Source: Hydnum rufescens UP504 | Taxonomy: Eukaryota > Basidiomycota > Agaricomycetes > Cantharellales > Hydnaceae | DNA: 64,000 nt | Assembly (NCBI GenBank): GCA_014904985.1 | Contig: MU129023.1 | Coordinates: forward strand, 58,591 to 122,590 | Direction of reading: 5' to 3' | In this document: one piece after another, positions 11,946-23,910 of the stretch | Numbering within the stretch: position 1 is the stretch's first letter | Layout: each line of letters opens with the position of its first letter | Notes under the pieces: generated by a model | Told to the model about the DNA's origin: nothing | Database searches by the model: none | The model's input: the letters and a program-made list of their open reading frames with translations, nothing else | Made by a program: the position numbers and the translations under genes

Positions 11946-12088
11946 CAACCATAATGGCAATATGGTTTCTCAATGTTGACACCCCAGTTTTCACAGCAAA
12001 ATAGCATTTAAGCCTCATGCTTTTCAAGCCCTCCTTCTTCAACTCACTAGTATCGTGAGTACTTGATCAAATGATGCATGTCTACTAC

Positions 12089-13029
12089 TCACATACACAC
12101 AAGGCATGCCTGCATTAGCTCATCTACTTGTTTGTCCAGGTTTTTGTGTACCTCAGGTTTTCCAAATACACCATCAAGATTGTGGGCGGCATCACTTTTC
12201 TTTGGATGGCTTTCCACCATTAACACAGCCAAGGCCTTGTCTGCAGTAGCAAACTCTGCTGCTTCATTATCTTGGGTACACAAACCTTCATCAGTGTCCA
12301 AATTAATATCATTGACATGCTGTTTCTTGGTGGCTTGTTGATCACTGCAGGATTTGTCTGATGGGCTCTTGTCATCACTATCAGAAAGAATCATGGCCTT
12401 CCTCTTTGCCAATTGCCAAGCTTGAGACATTTCCCCACCCCCCCAGCAGCCATGAGGATTTTCCCATTGTTTGACCTGTTTAAGGTACTGACTTTTGCAT
12501 GGACTCTTTGAGCTGACACCTTTTTCTTCACATTACAACTACTACAGGGACAAATGGGCTCCCCAGCCCCAAGAGTCTTTAAATTGTTTGAATTGATGCC
12601 AAATGCTGCAAAGGCAGCATGGACCCTGGCAGACTTTTTTGTGGTGGAGCATAGCTTCAATTCTTGACCCGTCCTTTTTTGGGACAGAACATCCTTGTGT
12701 GCGACCTTTTTGATTAGGCACTTATGCCAGTCACCTATGGAGGTACACAAGACTTCATCAGAGTCCTGTTTATCTGAATTGTATGAGAGTGTTGTGCAGT
12801 TTGATTTGTAGCCTAGATTATGAGGAAACTTCTCAGCTGCAAGACAAGCCCTAGCTGCCAGGATGTCAGGGCTGATGTCCAACTCTAAGAGGGAGGGGTC
12901 TTTGAGATTACCATGACAGTCCAGAGCAGGTTGGTCAGGGTCTGTGTGAGGGCTTTCATTATCAGACATTTTGGGTAGGCAAGAAATTTTGAAGTCAGAG
13001 ATTTCAAATAATTCCCAGAGCCTCTGCAC
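12089..13029 (-). pseudogene. Unrecognised coding sequence split at a poly-C run
   Basis: Two minus-strand frames, 12391-13029 (212 codons) and 12089-12430 (113 codons), overlap at a run of 7 C (12438-12444; G on the coding strand). Adding one base there would make a single protein of roughly 315 residues. The N-terminal part is acidic (SDNESPHTDPDQP), the middle has a CPCSSCNVKKK cysteine cluster, and the C-terminal part is rich in Ser/Asp/Lys (SDSDDKSPSDKSCSDQQ). I do not recognise the family. Its position among repeats suggests a transposon-associated gene, but that is inference. Confidence 0.45.
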
Positions 13030-14540
13030 AATACAGGAACAGATTTCAAATCACATTCTCATTGATTGGACCCAGCACATTTTTGTATGTGGTCAACTGA
13101 TTATCTTCTCCATCACTACCATTGACCACACCAATGGTACTAGGGAACTCCATCATTGTTATCTTCCACATTACAGTCATGTGCAAAGGGTTGATAACCC
13201 CTATGTTCTTATGGCCTTCAACATTTGTCACTCCTTGGACAAATGAGCCACATTCTATAGACTGGTATGTCTGGACCCATTCTTGTCACTTGTATTCTCT
13301 TACTCAGTTCACACAGATTGTCCTTGTCACTGATCCAACAACACATGCCTCAAAGGCCTTGTGTGGCCCAACATGAGCAACAATATTCACCCATCTTCGA
13401 ATGATCCTCTTAGTGCCTGTGATTTCGAGTCCTCTCTCACCAGTGGACCACACTTATTGTGCTTGATGCACCCAATAAGTGTCCTAATTTTACAGCTGCT
13501 ACTTTCTCACATTACACTTGTCTTTCATTCTAGAACAAGGTGTAAATTGGTCCATATACATCATTGTACCCCAGCTTTGGCCCTGTGTTGCCAATTTGTT
13601 GGTCCTAAGGAGCGACAGGCAGCATTTGGACCAGCTAGACCTCATACTGCCACTGGATGGCACTTCCAAGTCTCAACATATTCACTCATAGAATTCGGAC
13701 TCTCAGTTCCATTAAATTTGGATTGCTTTGTTGAGGTTTGACAAAATCCAATCATCTTGGAATTACAGCAGGTCTCATAAGATTGGATTCTTAGTCATCC
13801 AGCAGAAAAAAGGCTCTGTGGTCAAGGAGGGGAAAGCAGGATACAAGTGTATGTGGCCCAAGTTTATCACACCCCAAGCTGGCAACTCACATGCCCCATG
13901 CCCTCATCTGAGTTAGTAGTCAAATCCCACCAATGTTCTATGATGACTTTTCATGACTGCTCTCCTCTAGATGCCTTGGTGAATCACAGAATACTCCCCA
14001 GGGATGGACAAAATATCACAAAAGAAATGTTCCAAAAGGTGTTGGAGGACACCTTTAACTTTTCCCCAACACTCATGAGGAACACAACACCATTGAGGGT
14101 CTCTATGGACACTCTGTAATTGACCTGGGAGATCTTTATTGATGTTGGAGACTTACTTTCTGCATGGACTTGTCAGGTCACAATGCCACCTTTGCACTTG
14201 ACCAAACCACCCCTGCTTGAGATCTCATCAAGAACCTCCTCAATTCTGTCAGTAGCAAACACCCTGAAGGGTGCATCACGCCAATGGATCTCTTGCGTAA
14301 CCTCTCCCTTTGATTCACACACTCCAAAAGAGATAATCCCATCTTCTCCACATCATCATTCCAGAAATTCTTTGCCACATCTAATGCCAGCCTGCTCTAT
14401 GAAGTTTTTCATGGGGATGTGGCCATGCTTCAGACAGTATGGTTGGAAGAGTGCTTGCCAGAGAACTTTGAGACTTCATACATCCCCAGACCAGCTATCC
14501 TGTCCCCCTCGTATTTAATTTCCCTTGAATCACAGGTTGA
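13030..14540 (+). pseudogene. Possible decayed coding sequence, plus strand
   Basis: Between about 13850 and 14540 the plus strand reads protein-like sequence that jumps between frames with several stops, for example DLSGHNATFALDQTT, then NASLLYEVFHGDVAMLQ. The jumps suggest an old coding region broken by indels. No family is recognised. The part from 13030 to 13850 contains only short frames. Confidence 0.3.
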
Positions 14541-15430
14541 GGATGTGTGATGGCTACACCATACTTGATTTTACACTCTACTTGATAGATCAGAATCCAC
14601 ACCATCAAGCTCTAAGGTGCCCTCTTGTCAGCCAAGCCTGGTTGGGACACATTGCCTGTGCTAATTGAAGCAATGCTTGATTTTGTTCCCTGCTGCTTTG
14701 GATTGTTCTGAAACACTATTTGTCTTCCTTTTACCATTATCCTGACCTGACCCCTTCACTGTACACTTGCTGGTGTACACATGTATTGATCTATAATGGA
14801 TGTGTTCTGCTTGGAAGAACCATGCATCATACTCTTCTCACTTACATGGGATTCCAACTCCAGATCTTGGTGATGTCAGCATGTATCCATCCTGGAACAG
14901 AGCTCAAGTGCCCTCCTGAATTGGGAGGCACTTTGTTACACCCTGCATGAGCATATGAGCCAGGCCCCAAGTGAACAATGCAAGGGGAGAAAGGAGTAAC
15001 ACCTGCTGCAGCAGGTGTGATCATTTTAAGGTATGTATTTATTCATTTCACTGCAAGCATGCAAGAAGAGCAGCCTGTGGCTCCTCTTCTTGAGTGCATC
15101 GGTGAGCCTATCAATGTATATAATAATAAATAAATACTAAACAATCTAATGGCTAGGGGCCCCTGTGGGCCCCCCAGGGCTGATATCTAGTTAGACCATA
15201 TAAATGCAACCTTTGAACTATCTAGTTAGATACTGATAATCAGCTGCCCAGGCTGTCACAAATTGAATGATTGCTTGTACACATTGACAGTGTTACAGTA
15301 TACAAAACAGGCCGCAAACAGAGATGTGAGCCCACATGCAGATGAGATATCTAGTATCTCAAGAATGGAAATACTGTAGGACTATGGAATTAGGCGAATT
15401 CATTATTCAAGCTAGTTTATTTTCAGTCGT
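14541..15430. other. Intergenic, one perfect palindrome
   Basis: No gene recognised. ACACCTGCTGCAGCAGGTGT at 14999-15018 is a perfect 20-bp palindrome. A GGGGCCCCTGTGGGCCCC-like GC-rich hairpin lies near 15157-15178. Confidence 0.5.
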
Positions 15431-15435
15431 ATGAA

Positions 15436-17010
15436 TCAAGTTAGTGGGGGCCGAGACGGGACGAGAGCGAGAGTGAGAGCGAACGAGGAAACATGTAATC
15501 TGACCGAGTCGCTACAGGCGAAGTCTGCATTCGAGAAGGTTGTCGAACAGAGGGTGTTCTCAGTCAAGATATACGCTCTGGGCCGGGTGAGGGAACATAC
15601 CAATGCGCCTACGCCAGTGTACACTACTTCGTCGCCATCGTCATCGTCATATTGCTTAGGTTCACTCCTGTTCCTCCCCAGGGCACGTATCGACTCTCGA
15701 AGGTTAAGCCGTGCCTTCAGGTGATCATTCGACACCGTTTCGTGCACGGCAGAGAAGCCAAGCGGGAGATCGCTGGGGCTAGCGGTAGTCACAGGCTGAA
15801 TTTCTGCATCCGCATCCTCCCCAAGTGAATGGGCCTGTCCGTCGTCAAGTGAATCGGTAGTACAAGGGCTAGGTTGACCAGCTTGACTTCCTGTGCCGTA
15901 AGTCGAGTCTGATGAGGTGGTGGCACTGGGTTGTCGAGCCACCGTAGGGGAACCAACGTGCAGCCAAGGACATTTATTTCCATATCGGCAGGTGCCTGGC
16001 CCAACGAAGAACTTGCATACTCGTGGACTTGTAACTGGAAGGACGCGAGAGGTTCGACGTGAGCGGTATACTCGCAGCGTCTGACCCCTGTGGAAAGCAC
16101 CCAATACTCACCCCCTAGAGTTGCAGGGCCGTGGATATAAGTACACATGTCGCCTTTAGCACATATCCCCATTTGATAATAAACACATGGTCGCGCTAGA
16201 ACCCAAGACGAAGTAAGAATTAGCGCTTCAACGCATCGGTATTGCTGGGGTTCAGACTGCCTACTTCGATAGTAGGGATGTCTCTCGTCCGATCCAGGAA
16301 ACCCCCTGTAATTATCATGCTTGAAGGTACAACGATCACCCTGGAAGCAAGTGCCTTCCAAGAAATACTTGCAGTCCTTCGCTGAATTGGGGCGGGGGTC
16401 AGATGCGTGCACGTCAAGAGACTACAAGATCAACTGACTTCGGTGCAACCCTGACGCATTCATGCTGTTGAATTTTGAAGTAGAGTATTCGCTATTAGTC
16501 TGGGGAGAAGTTTCAAGGATATCGAAGTATTGAAGATTTTCTGTTCTCCAGGATTTGAATCATCCCATTACTCTGAGGACTACGAAATCTCGGATACCTT
16601 TGAAGTGGATCTGTGGGCAGTCTTGTCGCCTCTGATCTGGAAGTCTAGATTCGTTCATAATAGTAGCGTTAATGGCGTCGCCGCCGTACGTTATGGTCTG
16701 CGGTAGATATTTAGAAAGGTTCTCTGAGACTTCGATGCTTCGCGGAAGAAGAGAGGACGGTTGAATATCAGATGCTCTCTCTCCGGGTTCAGAAACAGTG
16801 GCGTGCAGAGGTTCGACCTGGAAGGCGACTCGATCGTGAATGAAAGTACATCGTGCCCCAAAAGTACAATTTCCCGTGGGGTATAATTTGCAGGGTACGG
16901 CTGTTCATTGTCACGACCCGTCAGCGGTAGGACACCATCACACTGAGCGGAAGCGCACTTTTATATTTAGAATTGATTTTCGCGGGTTTGGAAGTGTGAA
17001 CGTTAGGCAT
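15436..17010 (-). CDS. Multi-CCCH zinc-finger protein, paralogue B
   Basis: A probable RNA-binding protein. Start ATG at 17010 (MPNVHTSKPAKINSKYK), exon 1 17010-16959. Further exons are 16900-16598, 16381-16265, 16195-16112 and 16034 to about 15601. Four CCCH fingers follow in order: CKLYPTGN-C-TFGAR-C-TFI-H, CKYFLEGT-C-FQGDR-C-TFK-H, CVYYQMGI-C-AKGDM-C-TYI-H and CKFFVGPGT-C-RYGNK-C-PWL-H. Introns fall just before fingers, after a Tyr-Arg/Lys pair in three of four cases, mostly in phase 1. An acidic tail, YDDDDGDEVVY, follows. The last exon and stop are uncertain; 15436 is the end of the open frame. Gene A just upstream on the same strand has the same architecture, so the two arose by tandem duplication. 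Confidence 0.75.
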
Positions 17011-17883
17011 TTCAGAGGCCAGCTGTGGCAAGTCAAACGCATCACTCCTGGTTCAGATTCCCAGACCCACGGCGACACATACGTTTAGTTTATATTCAGA
17101 AGGAGCTGCTCCCTCCAAAATCATGAGCATGACACAAACTCTGCAGAATTGAGTCATTGGCAGAGGGTAGTGACGTACAATTTCAAGAAGAATAGACTAT
17201 AAGAAAGTGGGTGATCAACACTTTGAACGACGCGAGCCAACGAGGGCGTGGAGGCCTGAGAGCGAGATAAAGTCCTGGGTCTCTTAATGCAGAAGTCGAC
17301 GACACGGATGCAGTCGCGTTCGTGAGGGAGCGAGAGGAAAGGATTTCTTAACACGTCACTTCAAGAAGGGCGTGCAAGTATAAAGTCAGTGAGGAACCAC
17401 GTCGTAAGCCCCCGTTTAGGAAGGCAGTTAAAGAGTTACAGCCAGACTGCGTTTGCGATGAAGAAAATAGCGTCCAGAACGTTTACGTAACACCGGTCGT
17501 TCCCGTGAATATCCACTGCAAGTCTGCAACATCCCAAGGTCGCCTTTGTGCAGAAATAGGATTTACCGGAAGTCCTCGGGTATAACGTTGAGAAAATTGA
17601 CGGTCTTCCCAAGCCGGCACAAATAAATTAGGGAGCGTTTATTGTTATGTTACTGTATTTTTTTTTGTTTTCCAATTACACTCGTTGGAGCCTCGGAGTC
17701 GGAGTAGAAGACAATACCACCCCCAATTGCCCTTCAAAAATAGATGCATCATGTGGCTCGCACAAATATAATTCGTTTCCTCCAAGTCAATGCGCGTGGC
17801 ACAAGTATAAATTGCACGTGGGCCAGGGCAAAGAACCAGGAGGTCCGGATGAGTTACAACCATTAACTTGTAGCCTAAGCTCG
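17011..17883. other. Intergenic between the two CCCH genes
   Basis: No coding signal stands out. The region should hold the promoter of gene B and the 3' end of gene A. Confidence 0.5.
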
Positions 17884-19403
17884 TTACCTCTCTGATGAAT
17901 CCATGTCAGAGATACAAATTACCAAGAAAAATGAGGCAATGATGCCGGGGGCCCAGAGGTTATATTCTTCAGGCGTCGGCCATCCCCAGTCTCTGGGGGG
18001 CTAGTGAAAGAGGCGTTAGCCCTCATATGCCGGTCCGCGGGACACGAGTTGACACGTACGTTGATAGACGACATCATCATCGCCATCGTCATCATGATAG
18101 TCAAGTTCAGATCGCGGGCTACCTATCGATCGGGATGAAGGAACAGCGGTTTCTGATGAGTCTGCGCCGAAGGAAGAGGGGGGAGACCGCGTAGCGAAGG
18201 AAAGAGACGAATTCGGGGATATATCATGGATATATGTGCAGTTCGATCCTCTGCTGCAAGATCCTTCACGGAAATACAGACAAGGCTTCGCTATCAACCA
18301 GATGCGAACCGTAAGCATTCGCTTGTAGGGAAGTAAGAGGGTGTGGGGGGGCAGATCGGGTAGACGCACTGCGATATAACGGGTCCGTTGTCCTGTCTGA
18401 CGTGGCCTCACTTCCGCCCGTTGTCGATGCACTAACACCAGCAGGAGACGGGTGTCTAAATAAGCAGGTATCTCCATGTTTGCACTCCCCAGCCAGGTAC
18501 AACTTGCAGTCGACACCTGCAGGAGTAAGTCAGGGTATCAGAAAACGTGGTCTAGTAAGTACCAGACGCGTGTTGGGACTCACGCCGATACCAATGGGCG
18601 TAACGGGCTGTGGCTTCGTGGCTACTATTAATCGAGGGAGAGGGGAGTCATAATCTGGGGGCTTGGTGCAGCGAAGCATGTTCGACTAACAAAATGCAGG
18701 ACTCATCCTTCGGGCACACACCTGTCCTCATAAAGTCAAAGCATGGCTGTTCTGTGAGCATTGCGGCATTGCGATAAATGAGATGTGCGGGGGACATCGC
18801 GATCGGATCGAAGAGAAACTCACTGCCACCCGATGCAGAGCGCCTATGCACCGGGGACGGCGGATTTGATGGCATCGATTCGTCGTGCCGGCTACAGAGT
18901 GGAGAATGAACGTCCGATAAGGACTCCTCAATCATAGTGCGACTTACAACGTGCAATAATCACCCTTTGCGCATTGACCAGAACGCAGAAACGAATAACA
19001 TGGCTGAGCTAGAGCGCAATCAAGGTCAGATATTTCGAGCACAAGCCTATTTTAATGGATGAGAGCCGACTTTTATAACATGGATGCATCTTCACTCTGT
19101 CACTTAGGGGAGCAGGCTTAAAGGTCTTAGGCGCGGGGGTGGCCTCCTCCATCGTCGTGGTCGCTACCTCGAGTCTGGGGGGAAGATCGGGAGGGGGAAT
19201 CAAACCCTGGGTACCATGAATAAACCAGCAGTCATCGTCATATTCACAGTACCCTGCCACATAGCGGGCACAGAGCACAGCTAATAAAGCATGCCCATGA
19301 GAGAGTGGGAAGAGGGGCTAAACGCCAGTGCAGACTTACTTCTGTAGTTTTTGTTCCCTTTCCCATGCGTCTTGGATTTTTCCAATGAATTCTTACTGGT
19401 CAT
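17884..19403 (-). CDS. Multi-CCCH zinc-finger protein, paralogue A
   Basis: A probable RNA-binding protein of eight exons: 19403-19340, 19280-19071, 19008-18948, 18891-18691, 18624-18584, 18516-18370, 18290-18060 and 18000-17884. The start MTSKNSLEKSKTHGKGNKNYR resembles that of paralogue B. Five CCCH fingers are visible: CARYVAGYCEYDDDCWFIH, CYSFLRSGQCAKGDYCTFRH, CFDFMRTGVCPKDESCIFSH, CKLYLAGECKHGDTCLFRH and CLYFREGSCSRGSNCTYIH. The second and third are completed only after splicing, because an intron separates the last Cys from the His. The tail has DDDGDDDVVYQ then PPRDWGWPTPEEY. Splice sites are mostly GTAAGT/GTGAGT types. The weakest donors are GTCGGC (exon 2) and GTTAGT (exon 4). Confidence 0.75.
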
Positions 19404-20361
19404 TTCTCAATGCGGCACGCAATCTTTTTTTTTTAGCGGAATTCAGAGAGACAAAGGCATCCAGATCTCGGGAAGACGTACCCGGGAGAGGGGAAATGTT
19501 AGAGGATCAGAAACCTTCAAGAGAGCGAGTCATCCAATGATTCTGAGGAAAAGAGGCAGAGGTATTGACATTTGGCATGTGGATCGTCTCATCCCTATGG
19601 TCACACGTACAAAGTCTTAACACCGCAGACCGCTGCCTGACGTCGGGAAAAATTAATCCCTGCTGCCTCGAAGAGCGATTGGATAGTACTGGAGAGAAGT
19701 TGACAGAGCGGAACAAAGCAAGTACATATATCCGTGAGACCGAGGCGCGCAGGAAATCAATTCGCTTCCATGAGCCACGTGTGGGTGCGATGAAGGACTT
19801 TTGGTGTAATTCCGTGCGTACATTGATGGGGTCATGCATTCAAATCGCTACTTCCATACGAGGCGTAGACGAGTTTTGGGGTGCCAGAATTTGCTCCCTA
19901 TCTTTTAGCGGACAATTACAGCAACTTGTCATAGACCCAGTCTCGAATTATCGTTTGTTAGGTGGCCCAAGATTTTTATAAAGCCTAGGCAGCGAGCCGC
20001 CACTCTCAGGGTTGCCGCACTCGCGATCATTGTACCTCTAAGTACATCATCGGATCCAAATTGCACGACATGGCGGACATGCTAATAGTATTTCATCTTT
20101 CCTTTTGACCCTCGGAGGGTTCCAACGCAACGGGGGTTCCATGGTGACAGTACCTTCTGTTTTCAGCCCAAGTTGCCTGTCAAACCGTGGAAATATAATA
20201 TACGACAGCCTAACTAGACATTATACAATGACTGTACAGAGCACAAAGGCGTTTCTCAGCGTTAAATCTAGATCGACTTGCAAAGCTGGTCACAATGCGC
20301 TGTGGGAGTGCAAGTCACAGGTCCGAACATTCCAAAAAAAGAAAAAAAAGTCGGATAACAT
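19404..20361. other. Intergenic, upstream of CCCH gene A
   Basis: Holds the promoter of gene A, with a T9 run near 19432-19440. Long but unsupported frames cross on both strands (19565-19981 plus, 19507-19839 minus) with no domain or composition bias. I do not call them genes. Confidence 0.5.
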
Positions 20362-23300
20362 TTATACCTCGGTCTCCGCCGCCGCTTGAAGCACGATGAA
20401 CGCCGCGGTGTTGGTGCTTCCCATTAGCAGGCCAGTGGCCACATCTCCTACAGTCTTCCGCACATCCTTCCCAGCCCTAACCCGCCCGCCCGGCTGAAGA
20501 TTGCATCAAGCTCGCCGCGGTGGGAGTGCGCAGCGAGACGACGGGCACGACCGACAGCCACCATCAATCGCTTTTCGGGCCATTGATGGTCCATCATATC
20601 AATCAGGACATGCAACGGCGTAGGCGTAGCCCGCTCGATGAAGTCGATCCGAGAATGCACTGACGAGATGACCACCGGCGAACTATAGCTGCTCCAGGCC
20701 ATGTTATCCGCCGTATCCGACTCGAGACGGACTTGGGTGGTCGGACGAGGATATACGGTGTCCGGGAAAGCAGCAGAGTGCTAGTGAAGATTGACCCCAA
20801 CGCATGTCAGGAAAGCATCGGTATCAAGGATGTAATACACATACCGCAGATTGCTCCTCGATCGAATGGATGGTGAGATTCTGGCCACGAAGCGCTGCAG
20901 CAAAATAGCTGATCTGCCCTATTGAATCCACAGTGTGAGCCTCGGTAGGTCTCTCCACCTCGCTACCTTCCGTCTTGCTCATGCGAATGATAGTGGCTGT
21001 GATGTCAGGATGACCGCATAGCTGGACCACAAATGCGAGGGCGAGACGGTCGTCGGGGCCTACGAATGAAGAGCAATCAAGTCTAGGTAAGCAAGGCGTA
21101 CATGACTAGGCGAATCAAAGCTCACCTCCAAAAAAGGGCAGTAAAATATGCTGCCGAGTGCCCTTTCCCACACCCAGGAGACCTCTACTCCGCAGGGACG
21201 ATCGATCCACGTACAGTGCAACGTCAACTGTAGACTCTGCGAACACGCGCCGCACGAACTGCGTGTTCAGGATAGAAGGGTCGTCTCCAAAACCCGCACT
21301 AGCCGTGCGGAAAAGCCCATCAAACGGATTGGGGAGGCCAGAATCCGCCAGAGGCGTCACCGGGGCAGATACAGCCGGTGCTGGAGTACCAATAGAGGCA
21401 CCCCCACATGGAGCCACCCATGAGAGGACCACCATCTCCGAAGAATTGGCACGGGCATGATTAGCCACCGCATAGGCAAACGAGTCCTGGGCGATGATGG
21501 AGATTGAAGACGACACAGGCAGATTGTGAAGATCGCCAAAAGTGCGGTACATCGTCAGGAGTGGATCAGTTTGCATGATCTGCTCTGCAGCGGCAGATTT
21601 CATCATGCCGGACTTGCGTTCAGACAGCTGAATAAGTCTTAGAGCATCAAGTGCAATACCAGGCGAAAAGCATGCGGGACTCCGGCTTCCAGATGTAGTA
21701 GGGGTATCTAGTGGTGCAGGAGTCGTAGCCGGAACCTGAAGAAAGTGCACGATGGTCATTAGGGAAGGGAGGTGTTCGACTTTATCGAGAACAATTGTCA
21801 ATCGGCGCTTATATTTCTCTCCAATATCCAGCGAATTCGTAGCTGATTCAGAACCAGGTTTTGCAGGCTTCGTTTTACCTTCCTCGGCTGTCAGGAATGT
21901 CCAAAATCATCAATGTGGATATTTTCAGAGCGCATCTTCTACTTGCCTACAGCGTCGAAATTGGAGCCAGAGGCGGCGACCCGCTTCCGCAATTGTGGGG
22001 GATATAGGTACAATGTCGCAGGTGTCGTCATAAAGGTCAAGACCAGCGCTAAAATAATAACAGAAGTGAACATATGGTGCGAAGAAGCCTTCAGCCTGTC
22101 ATACCTTCTAGCACAAACATCGAGAAAACCTTCACACTCAATATCCCGGCAGCCAAACCAATATTCAGAACAATCAACTCGACAAGCCTGACCCAAATCG
22201 CCAGAAGTGAGACCGCAATTAGCATTGGAATAAAGGCAGAGATGAACATACCCTTTGCAGCTTAGCAGTGTTCCGATCGTGCAGGCTTCCCGCCACTTAA
22301 AGCCCGCCGCTCTCCCTCCCAGAGTACCGCCAACAGCTTTCCCGATGTATGCCGTAATGATGATCAGGATCGTGTAGCCCCAAGTTTTGCCTATTAATTC
22401 ATTGACGGTGAGTATAGAGAGTCGGATATCGAAGCATGCGTCCTACCATCGTTTAAGAGACCTAAATTAGTAGATAAGCCTGAGAGGGTGAAGTACTATA
22501 TCAAAAACGATCAAAATGGTGCAGTCTCCCTGGGTCTTAAAAATTACCAATGGCAGGAAGATTATTGAGGTCAGATCTTCAAGCTTTTCCGTGAGGGCGA
22601 TTGCGAGTCCTCCTTCGTGGGGAATGGCTAGACCAGCTAAGAACGCGCCAAATATAGCATGGATTCCTGAAACATGACAAGGAGAACGATAATTCCACAA
22701 GGTGCCGGGCGAAATGCAAAGAGGGACACACCGATAACATCAGTGAAGAATGCGGACGCAAACATGACCATGATGGAAACCGTCATCATCAATGGAGAAG
22801 GCTCGTCTTCGATGGATCCCGTGCGGCGGGCGAGGTATAACATAATTTTCTTGACAGGAATGAGGATAACCAGGGTCCAACCGATCGCCGTGAGTAGAAT
22901 ATAAAGAGCCTCTATTCCAGAGCCTGCATTGACGAGAGCCACTGAAAGGGCGAGGAGTGTCCAACCAATGATGTCGTTACCCACACCAGCGCTCAAGACT
23001 ACAATCCCAATCGTGGTATCCAAAATCTTGATTTCTGTAAGAATTCTAGCCTATCAAATTTCAACGTGTAGCGAAATCAGCTTGGTCCAATGCCTCGAGT
23101 CGGCGAATGGGAAGACGGACAAGAACAGGGAACGCTGTTATCCTGGGAAACGGTATTACGTAAGTGGATTCGACCATCACAATAAGGATAGATAGAACCG
23201 CACGAATCTAAAATTAAGAGTTAGAAGCATATCGCGAAAGACAGTTCTGCAAAGACTTGCAAGCTACGGCCACAAAAAGCATAAAATGGGAAAATGTTGC

Positions 23301-23910
23301 GGCCGATGGGTCTATGAAGTGTTTGTAAATTGGTACTGCCATTCCAAACCCGATTGCAAGAGGTAATAAAATCGCTAATAATCACGGGCGGTCAGTATGT
23401 GGTTGGTGCCTCTGGAGATGATGATGATGTACCTCCGATAGAGATAATAAACGAGCTTCTTGCATTTCGCTTGATGACCTGGACGTCCACTTCAAGGCCC
23501 ACGAGAAACAAGAAAAGGACAAGGCCAATAGTAGCAGTGAGATTCAGGTAACTTCTAGATTCATCTGGGAAAATGTGATTCGTAAAACCAGGGACCCGAC
23601 CCATCAACGTAGGACCCAGGACGATTCTACAGAGGTGCGTCAGCCAGAATTCCGCAATACCGTCCGGTATGGCAAACGCACCCGCAGATAACCTCGGCAA
23701 TTACTCTCGGTTGTCTGAGCTTACTCAGTAGCAGCGATAGTAGTTGGGTGGTTGTGATGATGATTCCTGACAGTTAGTGTTAAGTATTGCGCTTGTTGCC
23801 AATGCCCATAGTGAAGTTCACCAAGCTGAATGATCCATAGCCTGATAGGATCTGATGCGTTGAAGGTAGTGGGGTCTTTTCCAGAGAGTAAACCCCCCTA
23901 GTTGGGAGAC
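20362..23910 (-). CDS. KHA1: K+/H+ antiporter, KHA1 type (CPA2 family)
   Basis: A predicted monovalent cation/proton exchanger of fungal endomembranes. The first recognised exon begins near 23898 (GLLSGKDPTTFNASDPIRLWIIQL). It is followed by LLSKLRQPRVIAEVICG, GIVLGPTLMGRVPGF, TIGLVLFLFLVGLEVDV, DTTIGIVVLSAGVGNDIIGW and IHAIFGAFLAGLAIPHEGG. These are the canonical exchanger helices, including the GVGND motif. NLGLLNDG, WGYTILIIITAYIGK, SCKGLVELIVLNIGL and VFSMFVLE complete the membrane domain. The long cytosolic C-terminal half (21801 to 20362) contains LTIVLDKVEHLPSLMTIVHFLQ and ends GDVATGLLMGSTNTAAFIVLQAAAETEV. About ten short introns are needed. A one-nucleotide frame change is required near 20471-20495, at a GGGCGGGCGGG run. 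The true start codon was not found; 23923-24147 could hold the first exon. Confidence 0.85.

Noticed and set aside
19507..19981. Genes on either strand upstream of CCCH gene A
   Set aside because: Overlapping frames on both strands, no domain, no intron pattern, and they lie where the promoter of gene A is expected.
21148..21460. Plus-strand frames of 91-100 codons
   Set aside because: They are antisense shadows of the antiporter C-terminal exon, which matches its family.
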